Part shown: piece by piece, positions 35,189 through 44,500 of the stretch
Numbering within the stretch: position 1 is the first letter of the stretch
Layout of the letters: every line of letters begins with the position of its first letter
Source: Bergeyella_A cardium
Lineage (GTDB): Bacteria; Bacteroidota; Bacteroidia; Flavobacteriales; Weeksellaceae
DNA length: 64,000 nucleotides
Assembly: GCF_030012605.2 (NCBI RefSeq)
Contig: NZ_CP114055.2
Direction: 5' to 3' (one strand)
Made by a program: the position numbers and the translations under genes
Notes under the pieces: generated by a model
Database searches by the model: none
The model's input: the letters and a program-made list of their open reading frames with translations, nothing else
Told to the model about the DNA's origin: nothing

Positions 35189-35460
35189 CAGGTAGCTGAT
35201 GGCTTTTGGCTAATAGCTATTAGCCAGCAGCTATCAGCTAAAAGCTGATTGGTACCCCGACAGGACAGTTTGGCAGAAAACTGTGCCGTCGTCATATGAC
35301 GACAGGACAAAATAGTAGTAAATGTTAAAATTCCGATATCGGGACAGGGCAGTTTAGTACCAAATGTTAAAATCCCCATAGGGGAATAGGATAATTGCCT
35401 GCCACACTGTGGCTAAGTCCGTCAGCTGGCAGCTGTGCTAAGGGTAGGCTATGGTATTAT
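35189..35460. repeat. Composite intergenic repeat region after the barrel gene
   Basis: This stretch holds three kinds of repeat. TAGC-rich words at 35191-35250 match the copy after clpP (35200-35218 against 1505-1523, 18 of 19). Then comes a 42-bp palindrome array (annotated separately). A copy of the mfd-end repeat follows at 35411-35439. No coding potential is seen. Confidence 0.65.
35288..35384. repeat. 42-bp array with a variable palindromic core
   Basis: Palindromes GTCGTCATATGACGAC (35288-35303), CCGATATCGG (35333-35342) and CCCCATAGGGG (35374-35384) are centred about 42 bp apart. Between them the spacer is conserved (GGrCA-nnn-TAGTA-nn-AAATGTTAAAAT). Palindrome sequences differ completely while symmetry is kept. 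A fourth, weaker inverted repeat, ACAGTTT...AAACTGT, precedes them. Confidence 0.8.
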
Positions 35461-35467
35461 TACACTA

Positions 35468-35505
35468 AAAAACTCCTCCTTTTCAGAAGAAGGAGTTTGT
35501 TTTGT
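35468..35505. terminator. Terminator between the barrel gene and the DUF3822 gene
   Basis: AAACTCCTCCTT (35470-35481) pairs with AAGAAGGAGTTT (35487-35498) with one mismatch, then GTTTTG. It can act in both directions. Confidence 0.7.
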
Positions 35506-35572
35506 TAATGGAGTAATATTATTGAAGCCTGCTGCTAATAAATGCCTCACCGGCTACGGTGTATGCGGGAAA

Positions 35573-36289
35573 TTAGTAGTTTAGGATAAAATTTCGTTTG
35601 GGGATATTATCTACTATAATTTTTATCCTCTTCACAAACTTTTGAAGTTCGGAGATAAAGGTTTCATTCTCTATAGTCTCTCCATAGATAAAAAAATGAG
35701 TATCTCTGATACCAAAACCTATTTTGCTAAGGGTAAACATAATGAAGTAAAGGAAATCTACCTCAGAATTAATGTCCAGATTATTATATAGGATGAGCTT
35801 CTTCTTGTCAAGAGCGATAAATTCACACTGATGATGATAAAGATTGATATGAATCTCCTTTTTATTCTTTGAACTGATACTGCTCAAAAACTTCTCACCA
35901 GAGAAATTAAAGTAGGACGGCACACCCACTCCCTTTATTTTATGATAAAACTCCTTCGGGAAAGTGTAGTAGAACTGCACACCAAACGGTTTATTAATGG
36001 AGAGCATCAGTTCATCGGTTTGCTCATCGGTAGGAGCATTGTAATTAATCAACTGATGCCCCATCTGATGCTCTTTAAAGCCAATAGGCAATAAGCTAAA
36101 CCTGTTGAGAGCAGAGATAACCCTCACTTCATCGTAATTCTTTTGCAGGATTTCCTCCAGTTTTGAGGAGAGGAAATTCTCAGGTGCTTCTTCATCTAAG
36201 AAATAGGGCTGCTCTTCCAATACATTTCTGCTTTTGGACAACTGGTACTGTAACCCTCCCTGAGTAAAAAGTAATAATAGCTTGTTCAT
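35573..36289 (-). CDS. DUF3822-like protein
   Basis: This is a 238-residue soluble protein without signal peptide or membrane segments. Its layout (a short N-terminal strand MNKLLLLFTQGGLQYQLSK, a central FGVQFYYTFPKEFYHKI, then IHINLYHHQCEFIALDKKKLILYNNL and a C-terminal IFIYGETIENETFISELQKFVKRIKII) suits the Bacteroidota DUF3822 family, thought to have an actin-like ATPase fold. Function is unknown. The start at 36289 is chosen because a TACATTTG box (36298-36305) lies just 8 nt before it and inside the longer frame that begins at 36385. Confidence 0.7.
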   Translation of the reverse strand: MNKLLLLFTQGGLQYQLSKSRNVLEEQPYFLDEEAPENFLSSKLEEILQKNYDEVRVISALNRFSLLPIGFKEHQMGHQLINYNAPTDEQTDELMLSINKPFGVQFYYTFPKEFYHKIKGVGVPSYFNFSGEKFLSSISSKNKKEIHINLYHHQCEFIALDKKKLILYNNLDINSEVDFLYFIMFTLSKIGFGIRDTHFFIYGETIENETFISELQKFVKRIKIIVDNIPKRNFILNY

Positions 36290-36297
36290 AAACAAGG

Positions 36298-36305
36298 CAA
36301 ATGTA
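36298..36305 (-). promoter_or_regulatory. -7 element of the DUF3822 gene (TACATTTG, reverse strand)
   Basis: CAAATGTA on the plus strand. It ends 8 nt before the ATG at 36289, giving a leader of 0-4 nt, and excludes upstream starts. Confidence 0.55.
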
Positions 36306-36409
36306 AAGAATTTTCCTAAAATACTTTTATTCGGTAATGAGTGGAGAGCGTTCGAGGCAATTATCCTCACAAACTCACTGCACATCGCTAAAAGCCAAGT
36401 GTGCGAAGC

Positions 36410-39400
36410 TTACTTCTTATCGCTTATACTGTCTTTCTTTTGTTCGTTTTGTTTTTGTTTATCGGTTTTTTTAGGGAAGAAGCGGTTAAAGCTTTTGGTA
36501 TAAACTACACCGATGCCATAGGCTTGGTTGGCAGAGGTCTCGGAGCCGGCAATCAGCCCAATGTTTGAGGGCTTAGAATATACGCGGAAGAGGCGCGAGC
36601 CATCATTATTCTTGCTCCAATCGTATTCTATTGTGCCTTCACCAGAGAGGTAGTTATTGGTTGTAGTTTGGGTTTTGGCAATAGGCACTCCGAGGGCTGT
36701 TTTTATGCTCACCCTTGGCGATACGGTGATATGAGCGCTGGCATTTGCCCTATCGGCAGTATTGGCAGCTTGGTCGCCTTTGAGGTAGTCGATATCCAAT
36801 TTCACATCATCGCTAATGGTATTCAGAGCAGAGGTGAGCTGCTTAAATGCGAGATTGTAACCGATGGATTGGGAGGCATTATTGGTATTAATGTCAAGGC
36901 TCCCCGAGTTGGAGATATTAAAACTGCTGAGCGCGAGTACAGAGCCGAATTGGAGGATTTTCTCATCCTCATTGGTCATCTTAGAGGCGAGGGTTTCTTT
37001 GATTTGAGATGAAACTTCAGGAGCAGCTACATCAAAACTAATATCCGGTGCATTGAGTGTCCCCGAGATATTCACTGTGAGCTGTATATTCACAGGAGGC
37101 AAGGTACTGGTGCCGAGATATTGCCCGAGGTTGGTTACGGTACGGTTATAATTTGCCTTGATGCCGAGCTGAGGGGTCATTGCATTGCCGTCCCACTTCA
37201 GGTTACTGCCCTTTGCAATCTGGAAGGTTCGCTCCAGAATGGCTTTGGAAACGAAAGAGCCATTATCCACATAATAATCTCCACTGAGGTTGATTACGCC
37301 CGTCCTTGAAAGCTGGAATCTCAGCCTTTCGGATTCTCCTTTTACATTGATATTGCCCACACTTTCGCCGAGCAAAACGCTTACATTCGTCCCTTTATCT
37401 ACGCTGAGGGTGAAATCTACATTTACATTAGCCCCTGTAGCTTTCTTTTTTGCTAAGACGATAGCACCACTGGCTTCCCTTTGGAGGAATCTGAGCATTT
37501 TAAACTCTTCCACACTGGAGGTAGAGCTGGAATTAAAGGCAAAAGCAGAGCCGTTGAGTGCTTTCATATTTGGGGTAGAAATATCCAAGCCCGTTACCGG
37601 CCCTGAGATGTAGAGGTCGCCATTAGCATAGACCCTGCCCCAGAAAAGGTCATTGGTATTCTGATTAGAGTCTAAGACCAAGAGATTCTCCGCTCTTACC
37701 AAGAGATTGACGCCCATAGAAGCGAGGGTATCAAACCTGATAAACCCAGAGATAGAACCATCGGAATTAGCTCTGTTGTCTTTTATTCTAATATCGTTGA
37801 GGACTACGAAGCCTTTGGAAAGAGGGATTACGGTATCGTCAAAGGTGTAATCTACCCCCGTAAAGTCGAGCCTGAAGCCGAATTTAGAGAGGTTGATATC
37901 TCCACTGTAATCAATATCATCCAACGGACCGGAAATCCTTACGGTACCGTTTGCCTTGCCTCGCATATTGCTGAAAATACCCGTAACGAACTGCTGGCTG
38001 AAAGCGAGGTCAAAGTCATTCATATTGGCGCTAATATCCAAGGTTGGGGTCTCTTGGTTGTTATCCACCGTACCTACGATATCGAGCTTATTCCCTCCGA
38101 ATAATCCAGAGGATTTAAGCCTCATACCGATGTCGTAAATATTCGGTATATCGGTTTTATTTGCGTCTATACTGAGGCTTCCCATATCTCTACCGCCCAT
38201 TTTCATCCCTTCTATATTGATATTGATGAGAGGTTCGAGTGCCGTTTCATTCTTCACGATGTGGAAGTTACCATTGGCTACACCCTGGAAGTCCATACTG
38301 TTGCCTCCGGACTGCATTTCAAAGAGTTTGGAGACTTGTAGATTACTCACTTCTCCTTCCGCTTCAAAGTTGGATGCAGATTTATAATGTGCATTTTTAA
38401 TGTACAGCGAGCTGTCATCCGAATAAATTCTGATGTTTTCTACCAATACCTCACCCGTCTTCTTCTTATAGGTGATAGACTGCTCCAAGCCTTCGGAAGT
38501 ATCTATACTCCAAGTAATATTGTTAAACTTCAAATGTGTAGGGGCAAACTTAAAGATATAATTGCCCTCCTTATCCAAAGTCTGGTTTAAGGTAATGTAG
38601 TAGCTCTTTAAGCTATTGTTCTTCTCATCGGTTTTGCTTCCAAACTTAAAGCTGGTAGAGAGGTGGAGCTTTTCTCCGTATTCGTTCTCGCCATAGAGGG
38701 AGAAATCATTGAAAACATTGTCGCCATATTGCAGTCTTTTAGCTCTGGCGAAGATTTGGTCTTCGGGGTTTTCGGTGTCTATATTCAGGGTAATTTGCTC
38801 AGCTACTATGCTATCGTTTTTCATAGGTGCTTGTGTAGAAATCTTGAGCTGTTCCAAGGCTTTTTTAGCGATTTCTGTGCTCTGCTTTTTCTTCATTGTA
38901 TAGACGATTTTATCCATACTTGCAGAGAGTTTCAGGTTGTTGGTATTCCCATCATAAGAGAGGGTAATAGGGCTGGTTGGGGTGAGCTTAAGCTCGGGCA
39001 TAAAGTAGTCGGTAAGCTGCTGCCCAATGGTAAATTCTGCATTGAAGAACTGACCTTTATAGACTTTCTTAGGCTCGTTGCTCACAAGGATTCTCTCGGC
39101 TCCGTTTTGCACCATTCCTGCAAGGTCAGCAAGGTTAAACTGCCCTTCTATCTTTCCATTGATGGCGTTTGGGGCATTGATGCTGATAACCCTGTTGCCT
39201 TGGTTAATGTAGGTATTTACCTCTACGCTTGGCACACTCATCTTCTGCCCTTCGGAGAAATAATGAATATTATGAAGAGAAGCATCTAAGGTAAGGTCAT
39301 TAATATCCGTCATTGCTACCTTGCCTTTAAAATCTCCACTTACAATCTGCCTGCCCTTTTGTCCACTAAAGAAATGAACATCCAGGTGCTTGATATGGGC

Positions 39401-41050
39401 TTCTACATTGGCAAACAAACGGCTGGTACTGAAATCTATCAAACCCTTGATATGGGCTTGGGCATTAGGGTCATTAATGCTGATTTCCCCATTATACTGC
39501 TTACGGTTAAGCGTACCATTCAGAGATAAATTCTTGATATTTTTGCCCATTAGCTCTATGCTGGCAATATGGGAAGTGGTTTCCAGTACCATTGTATTCA
39601 CATCAAAGCTCCTGCCTCTGAGGTGAAAAGTTCCAGAGAGATTCCCCACCTGCTTAGATTTTGTAATCGCAGAAGTATTGAGGTTTTGGATATTAAAATC
39701 TCCGCTGTACCTCGGTATATCTGTACTGAAATCATTGAGGTAAAAGTTTCTTATCTCAGCATTGCCTATCCCAGTGATGAGGTTTCCTTTATTTATATAG
39801 ACCTGCTTAGGATTTACCTCTACATTTCCATTGAATTTCAAGCGCCCGAAATCATCCGCAAAGTTCTTCATCTTTTGTGCAATAAAGGATGGGAACATTG
39901 CTTTAAGATCTTTATAAGTGAAATCGGTAGACAAGCCACTCGCTTTGATTTGAAAATCTCCATCAAGAAGATTTGCAAGATGAGTTTGTACCGCTCGTAT
40001 ATTCACCTTATCATTGCTCAGCATAAAGTTTTGGAGCTTAAAATCATTGAGCACACCATACATTTTCCCTTGCAGGCTTAGAGGGGTATAATTGTCCCAA
40101 TTCGTAACGAAGTAGCTGATGTCGTAACCGCTTAATTTAGTCTCATTGTCAAACTTTAAATCCCAGATTACTCTATTATTAAAGTCCTGCCACTTGGTTT
40201 CCTTATCGAGATTGAACGAAATATCACCTTTTAAGAGTGAGTGATCGGTATCAAAGACTAATTCTTTAAAGGAAAGCGCTGTATTAGTTAGTGAAAACAG
40301 CCCTGCGAACCGCTCTACCTTATGAGTTTTTCCCCATCGTTCTGTGGTGAATGAGAGGTTTTGAAGGTCTGCATTAATATCTGGCCCTGCAATTTTAAGG
40401 GAAGGGATACTCATATTCACCGATGTGCCAACTAACCACTTGCCTGCATCTCCCTCAGAGTTTTGGTTGATGATAGAGAGCTTGGAATTATGAATCTCTA
40501 TACTCGCTGCCATCTTAAAGAGAGGTTTCTTCGGGTCTCGCGGTTTGCCATCATCAAAGAGTTCTATAAACTTAATGAAATTAGCCGTGCTATCCCCTTT
40601 ATAGGTAATGACCTGTACATCGGCATTATTCAGGGCAATCTTTTTAAAGTTAAAGGAATTGGTTCCGTTAATGGCATCTTTTACTAAGGAAATCCAATCA
40701 GATTCGGCAACTACAGATTCCGCTTTTAGGAAGTCCAGTCCTCTATCATCTTTTACCTTTAATCCGTGGATAACTACATCTCCAAAGTAGTTTATCTCTA
40801 CGCTGCTCGCAGAGATATTTGTCTTAAAATCTTTATTGAGAAAGTCTAAACCTTTCTGAGCAATCCAGTTTTTAGTTACACTGAGGTTTAATGCGATAAA
40901 TAAAGTGAGAATGAGGATAAAAATCCCAATAAATAAAGAGATAAAGAGCTTAAAAAACCAATGCATTTTCCTCTTTTGTTTAGGATTTCTCTCGGCTCTA
41001 TCGGCTGTTTGCTCTTTCTCTATCTCGTTTATATTCTCTAAATTTGCCAT
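36410..41050 (-). CDS. tamB: Translocation and assembly module protein TamB
   Basis: This is a 1546-residue inner-membrane-anchored protein with a single N-terminal helix (about 31-58) after a basic cytoplasmic tail, then a very long beta-rich AsmA/TamB-type region and the C-terminal DUF490 domain (about the last 400 residues, including GVDYTFDDTVIPLSKGFVVL and FGSVLALSSFNIS). TamB-like proteins span the periplasm as hydrophobic grooves and aid outer-membrane protein assembly or phospholipid transport. The start at 41050 (MANLENINEIEKEQ) is preferred over 41203, which would run through the divergent tsaD start. No tamA is adjacent. Confidence 0.9.
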   Translation of the reverse strand: MANLENINEIEKEQTADRAERNPKQKRKMHWFFKLFISLFIGIFILILTLFIALNLSVTKNWIAQKGLDFLNKDFKTNISASSVEINYFGDVVIHGLKVKDDRGLDFLKAESVVAESDWISLVKDAINGTNSFNFKKIALNNADVQVITYKGDSTANFIKFIELFDDGKPRDPKKPLFKMAASIEIHNSKLSIINQNSEGDAGKWLVGTSVNMSIPSLKIAGPDINADLQNLSFTTERWGKTHKVERFAGLFSLTNTALSFKELVFDTDHSLLKGDISFNLDKETKWQDFNNRVIWDLKFDNETKLSGYDISYFVTNWDNYTPLSLQGKMYGVLNDFKLQNFMLSNDKVNIRAVQTHLANLLDGDFQIKASGLSTDFTYKDLKAMFPSFIAQKMKNFADDFGRLKFNGNVEVNPKQVYINKGNLITGIGNAEIRNFYLNDFSTDIPRYSGDFNIQNLNTSAITKSKQVGNLSGTFHLRGRSFDVNTMVLETTSHIASIELMGKNIKNLSLNGTLNRKQYNGEISINDPNAQAHIKGLIDFSTSRLFANVEAHIKHLDVHFFSGQKGRQIVSGDFKGKVAMTDINDLTLDASLHNIHYFSEGQKMSVPSVEVNTYINQGNRVISINAPNAINGKIEGQFNLADLAGMVQNGAERILVSNEPKKVYKGQFFNAEFTIGQQLTDYFMPELKLTPTSPITLSYDGNTNNLKLSASMDKIVYTMKKKQSTEIAKKALEQLKISTQAPMKNDSIVAEQITLNIDTENPEDQIFARAKRLQYGDNVFNDFSLYGENEYGEKLHLSTSFKFGSKTDEKNNSLKSYYITLNQTLDKEGNYIFKFAPTHLKFNNITWSIDTSEGLEQSITYKKKTGEVLVENIRIYSDDSSLYIKNAHYKSASNFEAEGEVSNLQVSKLFEMQSGGNSMDFQGVANGNFHIVKNETALEPLININIEGMKMGGRDMGSLSIDANKTDIPNIYDIGMRLKSSGLFGGNKLDIVGTVDNNQETPTLDISANMNDFDLAFSQQFVTGIFSNMRGKANGTVRISGPLDDIDYSGDINLSKFGFRLDFTGVDYTFDDTVIPLSKGFVVLNDIRIKDNRANSDGSISGFIRFDTLASMGVNLLVRAENLLVLDSNQNTNDLFWGRVYANGDLYISGPVTGLDISTPNMKALNGSAFAFNSSSTSSVEEFKMLRFLQREASGAIVLAKKKATGANVNVDFTLSVDKGTNVSVLLGESVGNINVKGESERLRFQLSRTGVINLSGDYYVDNGSFVSKAILERTFQIAKGSNLKWDGNAMTPQLGIKANYNRTVTNLGQYLGTSTLPPVNIQLTVNISGTLNAPDISFDVAAPEVSSQIKETLASKMTNEDEKILQFGSVLALSSFNISNSGSLDINTNNASQSIGYNLAFKQLTSALNTISDDVKLDIDYLKGDQAANTADRANASAHITVSPRVSIKTALGVPIAKTQTTTNNYLSGEGTIEYDWSKNNDGSRLFRVYSKPSNIGLIAGSETSANQAYGIGVVYTKSFNRFFPKKTDKQKQNEQKKDSISDKK

Positions 41051-41092
41051 TCTTTTTAATGAATTTTTGCAGACATTAATCCTGAAAACATA

Positions 41093-42121
41093 ATGAATAC
41101 ACCTATTATCCTCGCCATTGAATCCTCTTGTGATGATACCTCTGCAGCTGTTCTTAGGGGGAATATTGTGCTCTCCAATATCGCTGCCAGCCAGAAGGTA
41201 CACGCAGAATATGGAGGGGTGGTTCCAGAGCTGGCTTCAAGAGCGCATCAGCAGAATATAGTCCCCGTTATTCATCAGGCTATCAAGGAAGCAAAGATAC
41301 AACAAAAAGATATTTCCGCAGTGGGCTTTACAAGAGGACCTGGACTGCTCGGCTCGCTCTTGGTGGGTACTTCTTTCGCAAAATCGCTCTCCATGAGCTT
41401 GGGCGTTCCATTAATTGAGGTCAATCACCTGCAAGCGCACATCCTCGCACATTTTATAGATGATGCCAACCCTACACCTCCTCAGTTTCCCTTTCTTTGC
41501 CTTACCGTAAGCGGTGGGCATACCCTCATTGTACTCGTAAAAGACTATTTTGATATGCAGATTGTCGGGCGAACAATAGATGATGCCGCAGGTGAAGCAT
41601 TTGATAAAATAGGAAAAATAATGGGGCTGGAGTATCCCGCAGGAGCAGTTATAGACAGGCTCTCGGCAGAAGGAGACAGCAAGGCTTTTTCCTTCAGCAA
41701 GCCCAAAGTTGCGGGTTATGATTATTCATTCAGTGGGCTGAAAACCTCCTTCCTCTATGCTATTCAAAAGGCTGAAAAAGAAAATCCCAACTTTATTAAA
41801 GAGAACTTAAATGACCTCTGCGCATCCATACAGAGAACGATTATTGAAATCTTAATAGATAAATTAGAACAGGCAGCCTCTGACTTAAATATAAAAGAAA
41901 TAGCCATAGCAGGAGGTGTCTCTGCAAACTCAGAGCTCAGAAAATCCATAACACACAAAGCCCAAAAACTCGGCTGGAAGACCTATATTCCCAAATTTGA
42001 ATACACTACCGACAATGCCGCTATGATTGCAATGGTAGCAAAACTCAAATACGACAGACAAGAATTTGCCGACCTTAGTATTACCGCCAGTCCTCGCCCT
42101 GCTACCAGCCAAGAGATTTAG
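41093..42121 (+). CDS. tsaD: tRNA threonylcarbamoyladenosine transferase subunit TsaD
   Basis: This 342-residue ASKHA-fold enzyme transfers the threonylcarbamoyl group to A37 of ANN-reading tRNAs, with TsaB and TsaE. Landmarks: IESSCDDTSAAVL at the start, metal-binding HLQAH (HxxxH), VSGGHTLIV, FDKIGKIMGLEYPAG, DYSFSGLKTSF and GGVSANSELR. Length is normal. It is divergent from tamB with only 42 bp between the starts, so both promoters must share or overlap that gap. Confidence 0.97.
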   Translation: MNTPIILAIESSCDDTSAAVLRGNIVLSNIAASQKVHAEYGGVVPELASRAHQQNIVPVIHQAIKEAKIQQKDISAVGFTRGPGLLGSLLVGTSFAKSLSMSLGVPLIEVNHLQAHILAHFIDDANPTPPQFPFLCLTVSGGHTLIVLVKDYFDMQIVGRTIDDAAGEAFDKIGKIMGLEYPAGAVIDRLSAEGDSKAFSFSKPKVAGYDYSFSGLKTSFLYAIQKAEKENPNFIKENLNDLCASIQRTIIEILIDKLEQAASDLNIKEIAIAGGVSANSELRKSITHKAQKLGWKTYIPKFEYTTDNAAMIAMVAKLKYDRQEFADLSITASPRPATSQEI

Positions 42122-42533
42122 CTATAATCGTACAGTTTGTAAACAGGTAATACAATTACTCATAATACTTTTATCAGACTGGGTAATGTATTTTTCGTAA
42201 TCAATTCTTGATTTATATAGAAAAACATATATTTTCTATCGCAATAAATCAATTTTCTAAGCTTTAACAGACAAAAAAAGAAATGAAAAATCGATATTTT
42301 TTATTCTTTTTTTTAATGAGAGAAGGCAAATACTTTGGTAGTATCCCCCATAATGCTGACTAAAAAATTAAAGCAAGACAGTCTATTGGTAAAACAAGAT
42401 GATAAAAATAACTATTAAAGACAAAAAATAATGAATTAAATTATTTAAAATATAATATAAAAGAAATATTATTTCTTCTACTCTACATCATTTTCATTAT
42501 TTCTCATTAGAATGAAACTTTTAAAGAAAATAA
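42122..42533. other. Long AT-rich intergenic region after tsaD
   Basis: No reading frame of note and no recognised RNA gene occurs in these roughly 410 bp. Base composition is extremely AT-rich. The regulatory sequences of the Lrp/AsnC gene lie at its downstream end. Confidence 0.5.
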
Positions 42534-42605
42534 GCGTTTAAATAGCGTTAAATACCGTTAATTTTTAAAATAAATTTTCACTAATAGTTTTTTTTCTTAA
42601 ATTTG
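42534..42605 (+). promoter_or_regulatory. Promoter and phased direct repeats of the Lrp/AsnC gene
   Basis: GCGTTTAAATA (42534), GCGTTAAATA (42545) and CCGTTAATTT (42555) are direct repeats spaced 11 and 10 bp apart, one helical turn each. The -7 box TAAATTTG is at 42598-42605. The repeats lie some 50-80 bp upstream of the expected transcript start, a plausible place for autoregulation by the encoded protein. Confidence 0.55.
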
Positions 42606-42647
42606 CCGAAAGATGATCTATTATTAATAATTTAACGAGTCAACATT

Positions 42648-43118
42648 ATGAACTATTTATTAGATGAAATCGACAAAAAAATCCTGGATTTTTTAGTTGA
42701 AAATACAAGAACTCCTTTCACGGAGATTGCGAAACAAATGAATGTATCCGCGGGTACCATTCATGTGAGAGTAAAGAAAATGGAAGATGCAGGAATCATC
42801 CAAGGCTCTTCCTTAGTTATTGATTACTCTAAGTTGGAATTTAACTTTACTGCATATATCGGTATCTTGCTTTCTGCATCTAACAAAACTCAAAATGTAT
42901 TGAAAGAATTGGCAACTATCCCAAATGTGGTAGAGATAAGCGTAACTTCTGGTAAATACAATATCTTCTGTAAGATAATCGCTAAAAATACCGAAGATGC
43001 GAAGAGAATCATTTATCAGATTGATGATATTAATGATGTAATGCGTACAGAAAGTATGATTTCTATGGAAGAGCACCTGAGCGATACTAATAGATTAATT
43101 AAAGCAGTTTCTGTTTAA
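42648..43118 (+). CDS. Lrp/AsnC-family transcriptional regulator
   Basis: This 156-residue protein has an N-terminal helix-turn-helix (DEIDKKILDFLVENTRTPFTEIAKQMNVSAGTIHVRVKKMEDAGII, residues 5-50) and a C-terminal RAM domain (about 70-150) that forms octamers and binds amino acids. The family includes global and local regulators of amino-acid metabolism; its targets here are unknown. The gene is monocistronic and is followed by a perfect bidirectional terminator. An unusually long AT-rich upstream region with phased repeats suggests autoregulation. Confidence 0.95.
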   Translation: MNYLLDEIDKKILDFLVENTRTPFTEIAKQMNVSAGTIHVRVKKMEDAGIIQGSSLVIDYSKLEFNFTAYIGILLSASNKTQNVLKELATIPNVVEISVTSGKYNIFCKIIAKNTEDAKRIIYQIDDINDVMRTESMISMEEHLSDTNRLIKAVSV

Positions 43119-43139
43119 TTAGAATAGTCTTGAAAATCT

Positions 43140-43175
43140 AAAAAATCCTTAGTGAGAGTTCACTAAGGATTTTTT
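43140..43175. terminator. Bidirectional terminator between the Lrp/AsnC gene and the HAD gene
   Basis: A perfect 16-bp stem (43140-43155 with 43160-43175) has a GAGT loop, an A-run on the left and a T-run on the right, so it ends both convergent transcripts. Confidence 0.9.
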
Positions 43176-43761
43176 AATGGAAAAACCTGAAATAGCTTTC
43201 ATTTGCCCATTGGAGCATTGGCTTATCTCCACTGGTATCGCCAAAGGCGATGGTCTTATCGTATTTCTTACCTTGTATTTGGGCTTTTATTCGGGTTACC
43301 TTTTCCCTGCCATTGCAATTGGGTGTTTTAAATTCACCTGTAAATACTCCATCCTTAAAATATGCCTCCGTAGAGATGAGATTCATCTTAAACTCCTCCG
43401 CAAAAGGCTTTACCCAAATATCCAAAGATGCGGTTACCAAATAAGAGTCAGTCTTCTCTCTGTCTATTTTCTGAATAAAATCTAACGCCCGTTCTCTAAT
43501 TAAACTTGGATAATACTCCGCAAAAAATGCTTGGGACTTCCTTTCTATAAACTCCTGAGTTTTGCCTTTTAGCAAAGAACTGATAAAACTTTTCTTTACC
43601 TGAGCGGCATCTATCAGTTTTAGCTTCACGAGAATAAACAGAGGAATGTGCTTCAAGTACTGAAATCTGTACTTAGAAGGGCTGGCAAACCTGAGGAAGA
43701 GGAACATTGTGTCTTTATGGGTAAGCGTTCCATCAAAATCAAAGAAATAGAACTTTTTCAT
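43174..43761 (-). CDS. HAD-IB family phosphatase
   Basis: This 195-residue phosphohydrolase carries HAD motif I FFDFDGTLT (catalytic Asp8 and Asp10), motif II in YLVTASLDIW and motif IV FGDTSGDKPML. Subfamily IB acts on phosphoserine-like or lipid/sugar phosphates. It starts 1 bp after the DprE2-like gene in a tight four-gene operon; the expected missing step there is dephosphorylation of polyprenyl-phosphoryl-5-phosphoribose, done in mycobacteria by a different family (Rv3807c). I infer that this gene fills that role. Confidence 0.85.
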   Translation of the reverse strand: MKKFYFFDFDGTLTHKDTMFLFLRFASPSKYRFQYLKHIPLFILVKLKLIDAAQVKKSFISSLLKGKTQEFIERKSQAFFAEYYPSLIRERALDFIQKIDREKTDSYLVTASLDIWVKPFAEEFKMNLISTEAYFKDGVFTGEFKTPNCNGREKVTRIKAQIQGKKYDKTIAFGDTSGDKPMLQWANESYFRFFH

Positions 43762-43762
43762 T

Positions 43763-44488
43763 TTACAGCTTCAATCTTTTGAAGATAAATTCTGGAATAT
43801 TCCTGATAATAGCCATTATAAACCACCAAACAGGGAGTACATAAGCCGTATCCCTCTTCTTTTTATAGGACTTGTAGATACATTCAGCAGCTTGTTTAGG
43901 ACTTGCTGTGAGCTTAGGATTGAGGGGCAAACCTTCCGTCATCTTAGTTGCCATAAAGCCTGGCTTCACTGTAATCACATTGATTTTTTTGCTGTACATA
44001 TAGTTCCTAAGCCCACTGAGGTAGGCCGTAAAACCTGCCTTTGCAGAACCATAAATAAAATTACTCTGCCTGCCCCTATCACCCGCTACCGAAGAGAGCG
44101 CGATGATAGTCCCTCTTCTCTTCGATTCAAACTTCTGAGCGAAATAATTTATAAGCGGAACGAGCTTAGCATAATTAATATCTATAATCTTTTGGGTGTT
44201 TTTATTATCATAAAGCCCCTCTGCTGTGCCTTTGCCCAAATATCCAGAAGCACAGAAGAGCAAATCCGAATCTATATAATCCAGTTTATAATACTGGTCA
44301 TCATTCATTAAATCAAAATCTACAACTTCGGAATATTGCAAATATTTCACCTCTATATGCCGAGCAAAGCGCTCTGCGGAATCTCTATTAGAGGTAAGAA
44401 GATATATTTTTTCAAATCTTCTGCCTTCGGATAAAACCTTCTCTACAAATGCCTGTGCTACTTCCGAATTACTACCTAAAACAATCAT
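43763..44488 (-). CDS. dprE2: SDR oxidoreductase, DprE2-like
   Basis: This 241-residue short-chain dehydrogenase has a shifted nucleotide-binding start (MIVLGSNSEVAQAF), LSSVAG with the catalytic serine, and YGSAK with Tyr and Lys. PGFMATKMTEGLP follows. The protein closely fits DprE2 (decaprenylphosphoryl-2-keto-ribose reductase), which completes the epimerisation of the ribose lipid to D-arabinose. Its position 12 bp after a DprE1-like FAD oxidase is the main support. It ends 1 bp before the HAD gene. A general SDR is the alternative. Confidence 0.8.
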   Translation of the reverse strand: MIVLGSNSEVAQAFVEKVLSEGRRFEKIYLLTSNRDSAERFARHIEVKYLQYSEVVDFDLMNDDQYYKLDYIDSDLLFCASGYLGKGTAEGLYDNKNTQKIIDINYAKLVPLINYFAQKFESKRRGTIIALSSVAGDRGRQSNFIYGSAKAGFTAYLSGLRNYMYSKKINVITVKPGFMATKMTEGLPLNPKLTASPKQAAECIYKSYKKKRDTAYVLPVWWFIMAIIRNIPEFIFKRLKL

Positions 44489-44500
44489 AAAACTAAATAA

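Noticed and set aside
41051..41203. TamB start at 41203
   Set aside because: The extension crosses the divergent tsaD start and has no TamB-like sequence; the basic tail and membrane helix follow the ATG at 41050.
42122..42533. Riboswitch or small RNA in the long gap after tsaD
   Set aside because: The sequence is almost pure A/T with no strong stem or conserved aptamer pattern that I can recognise.
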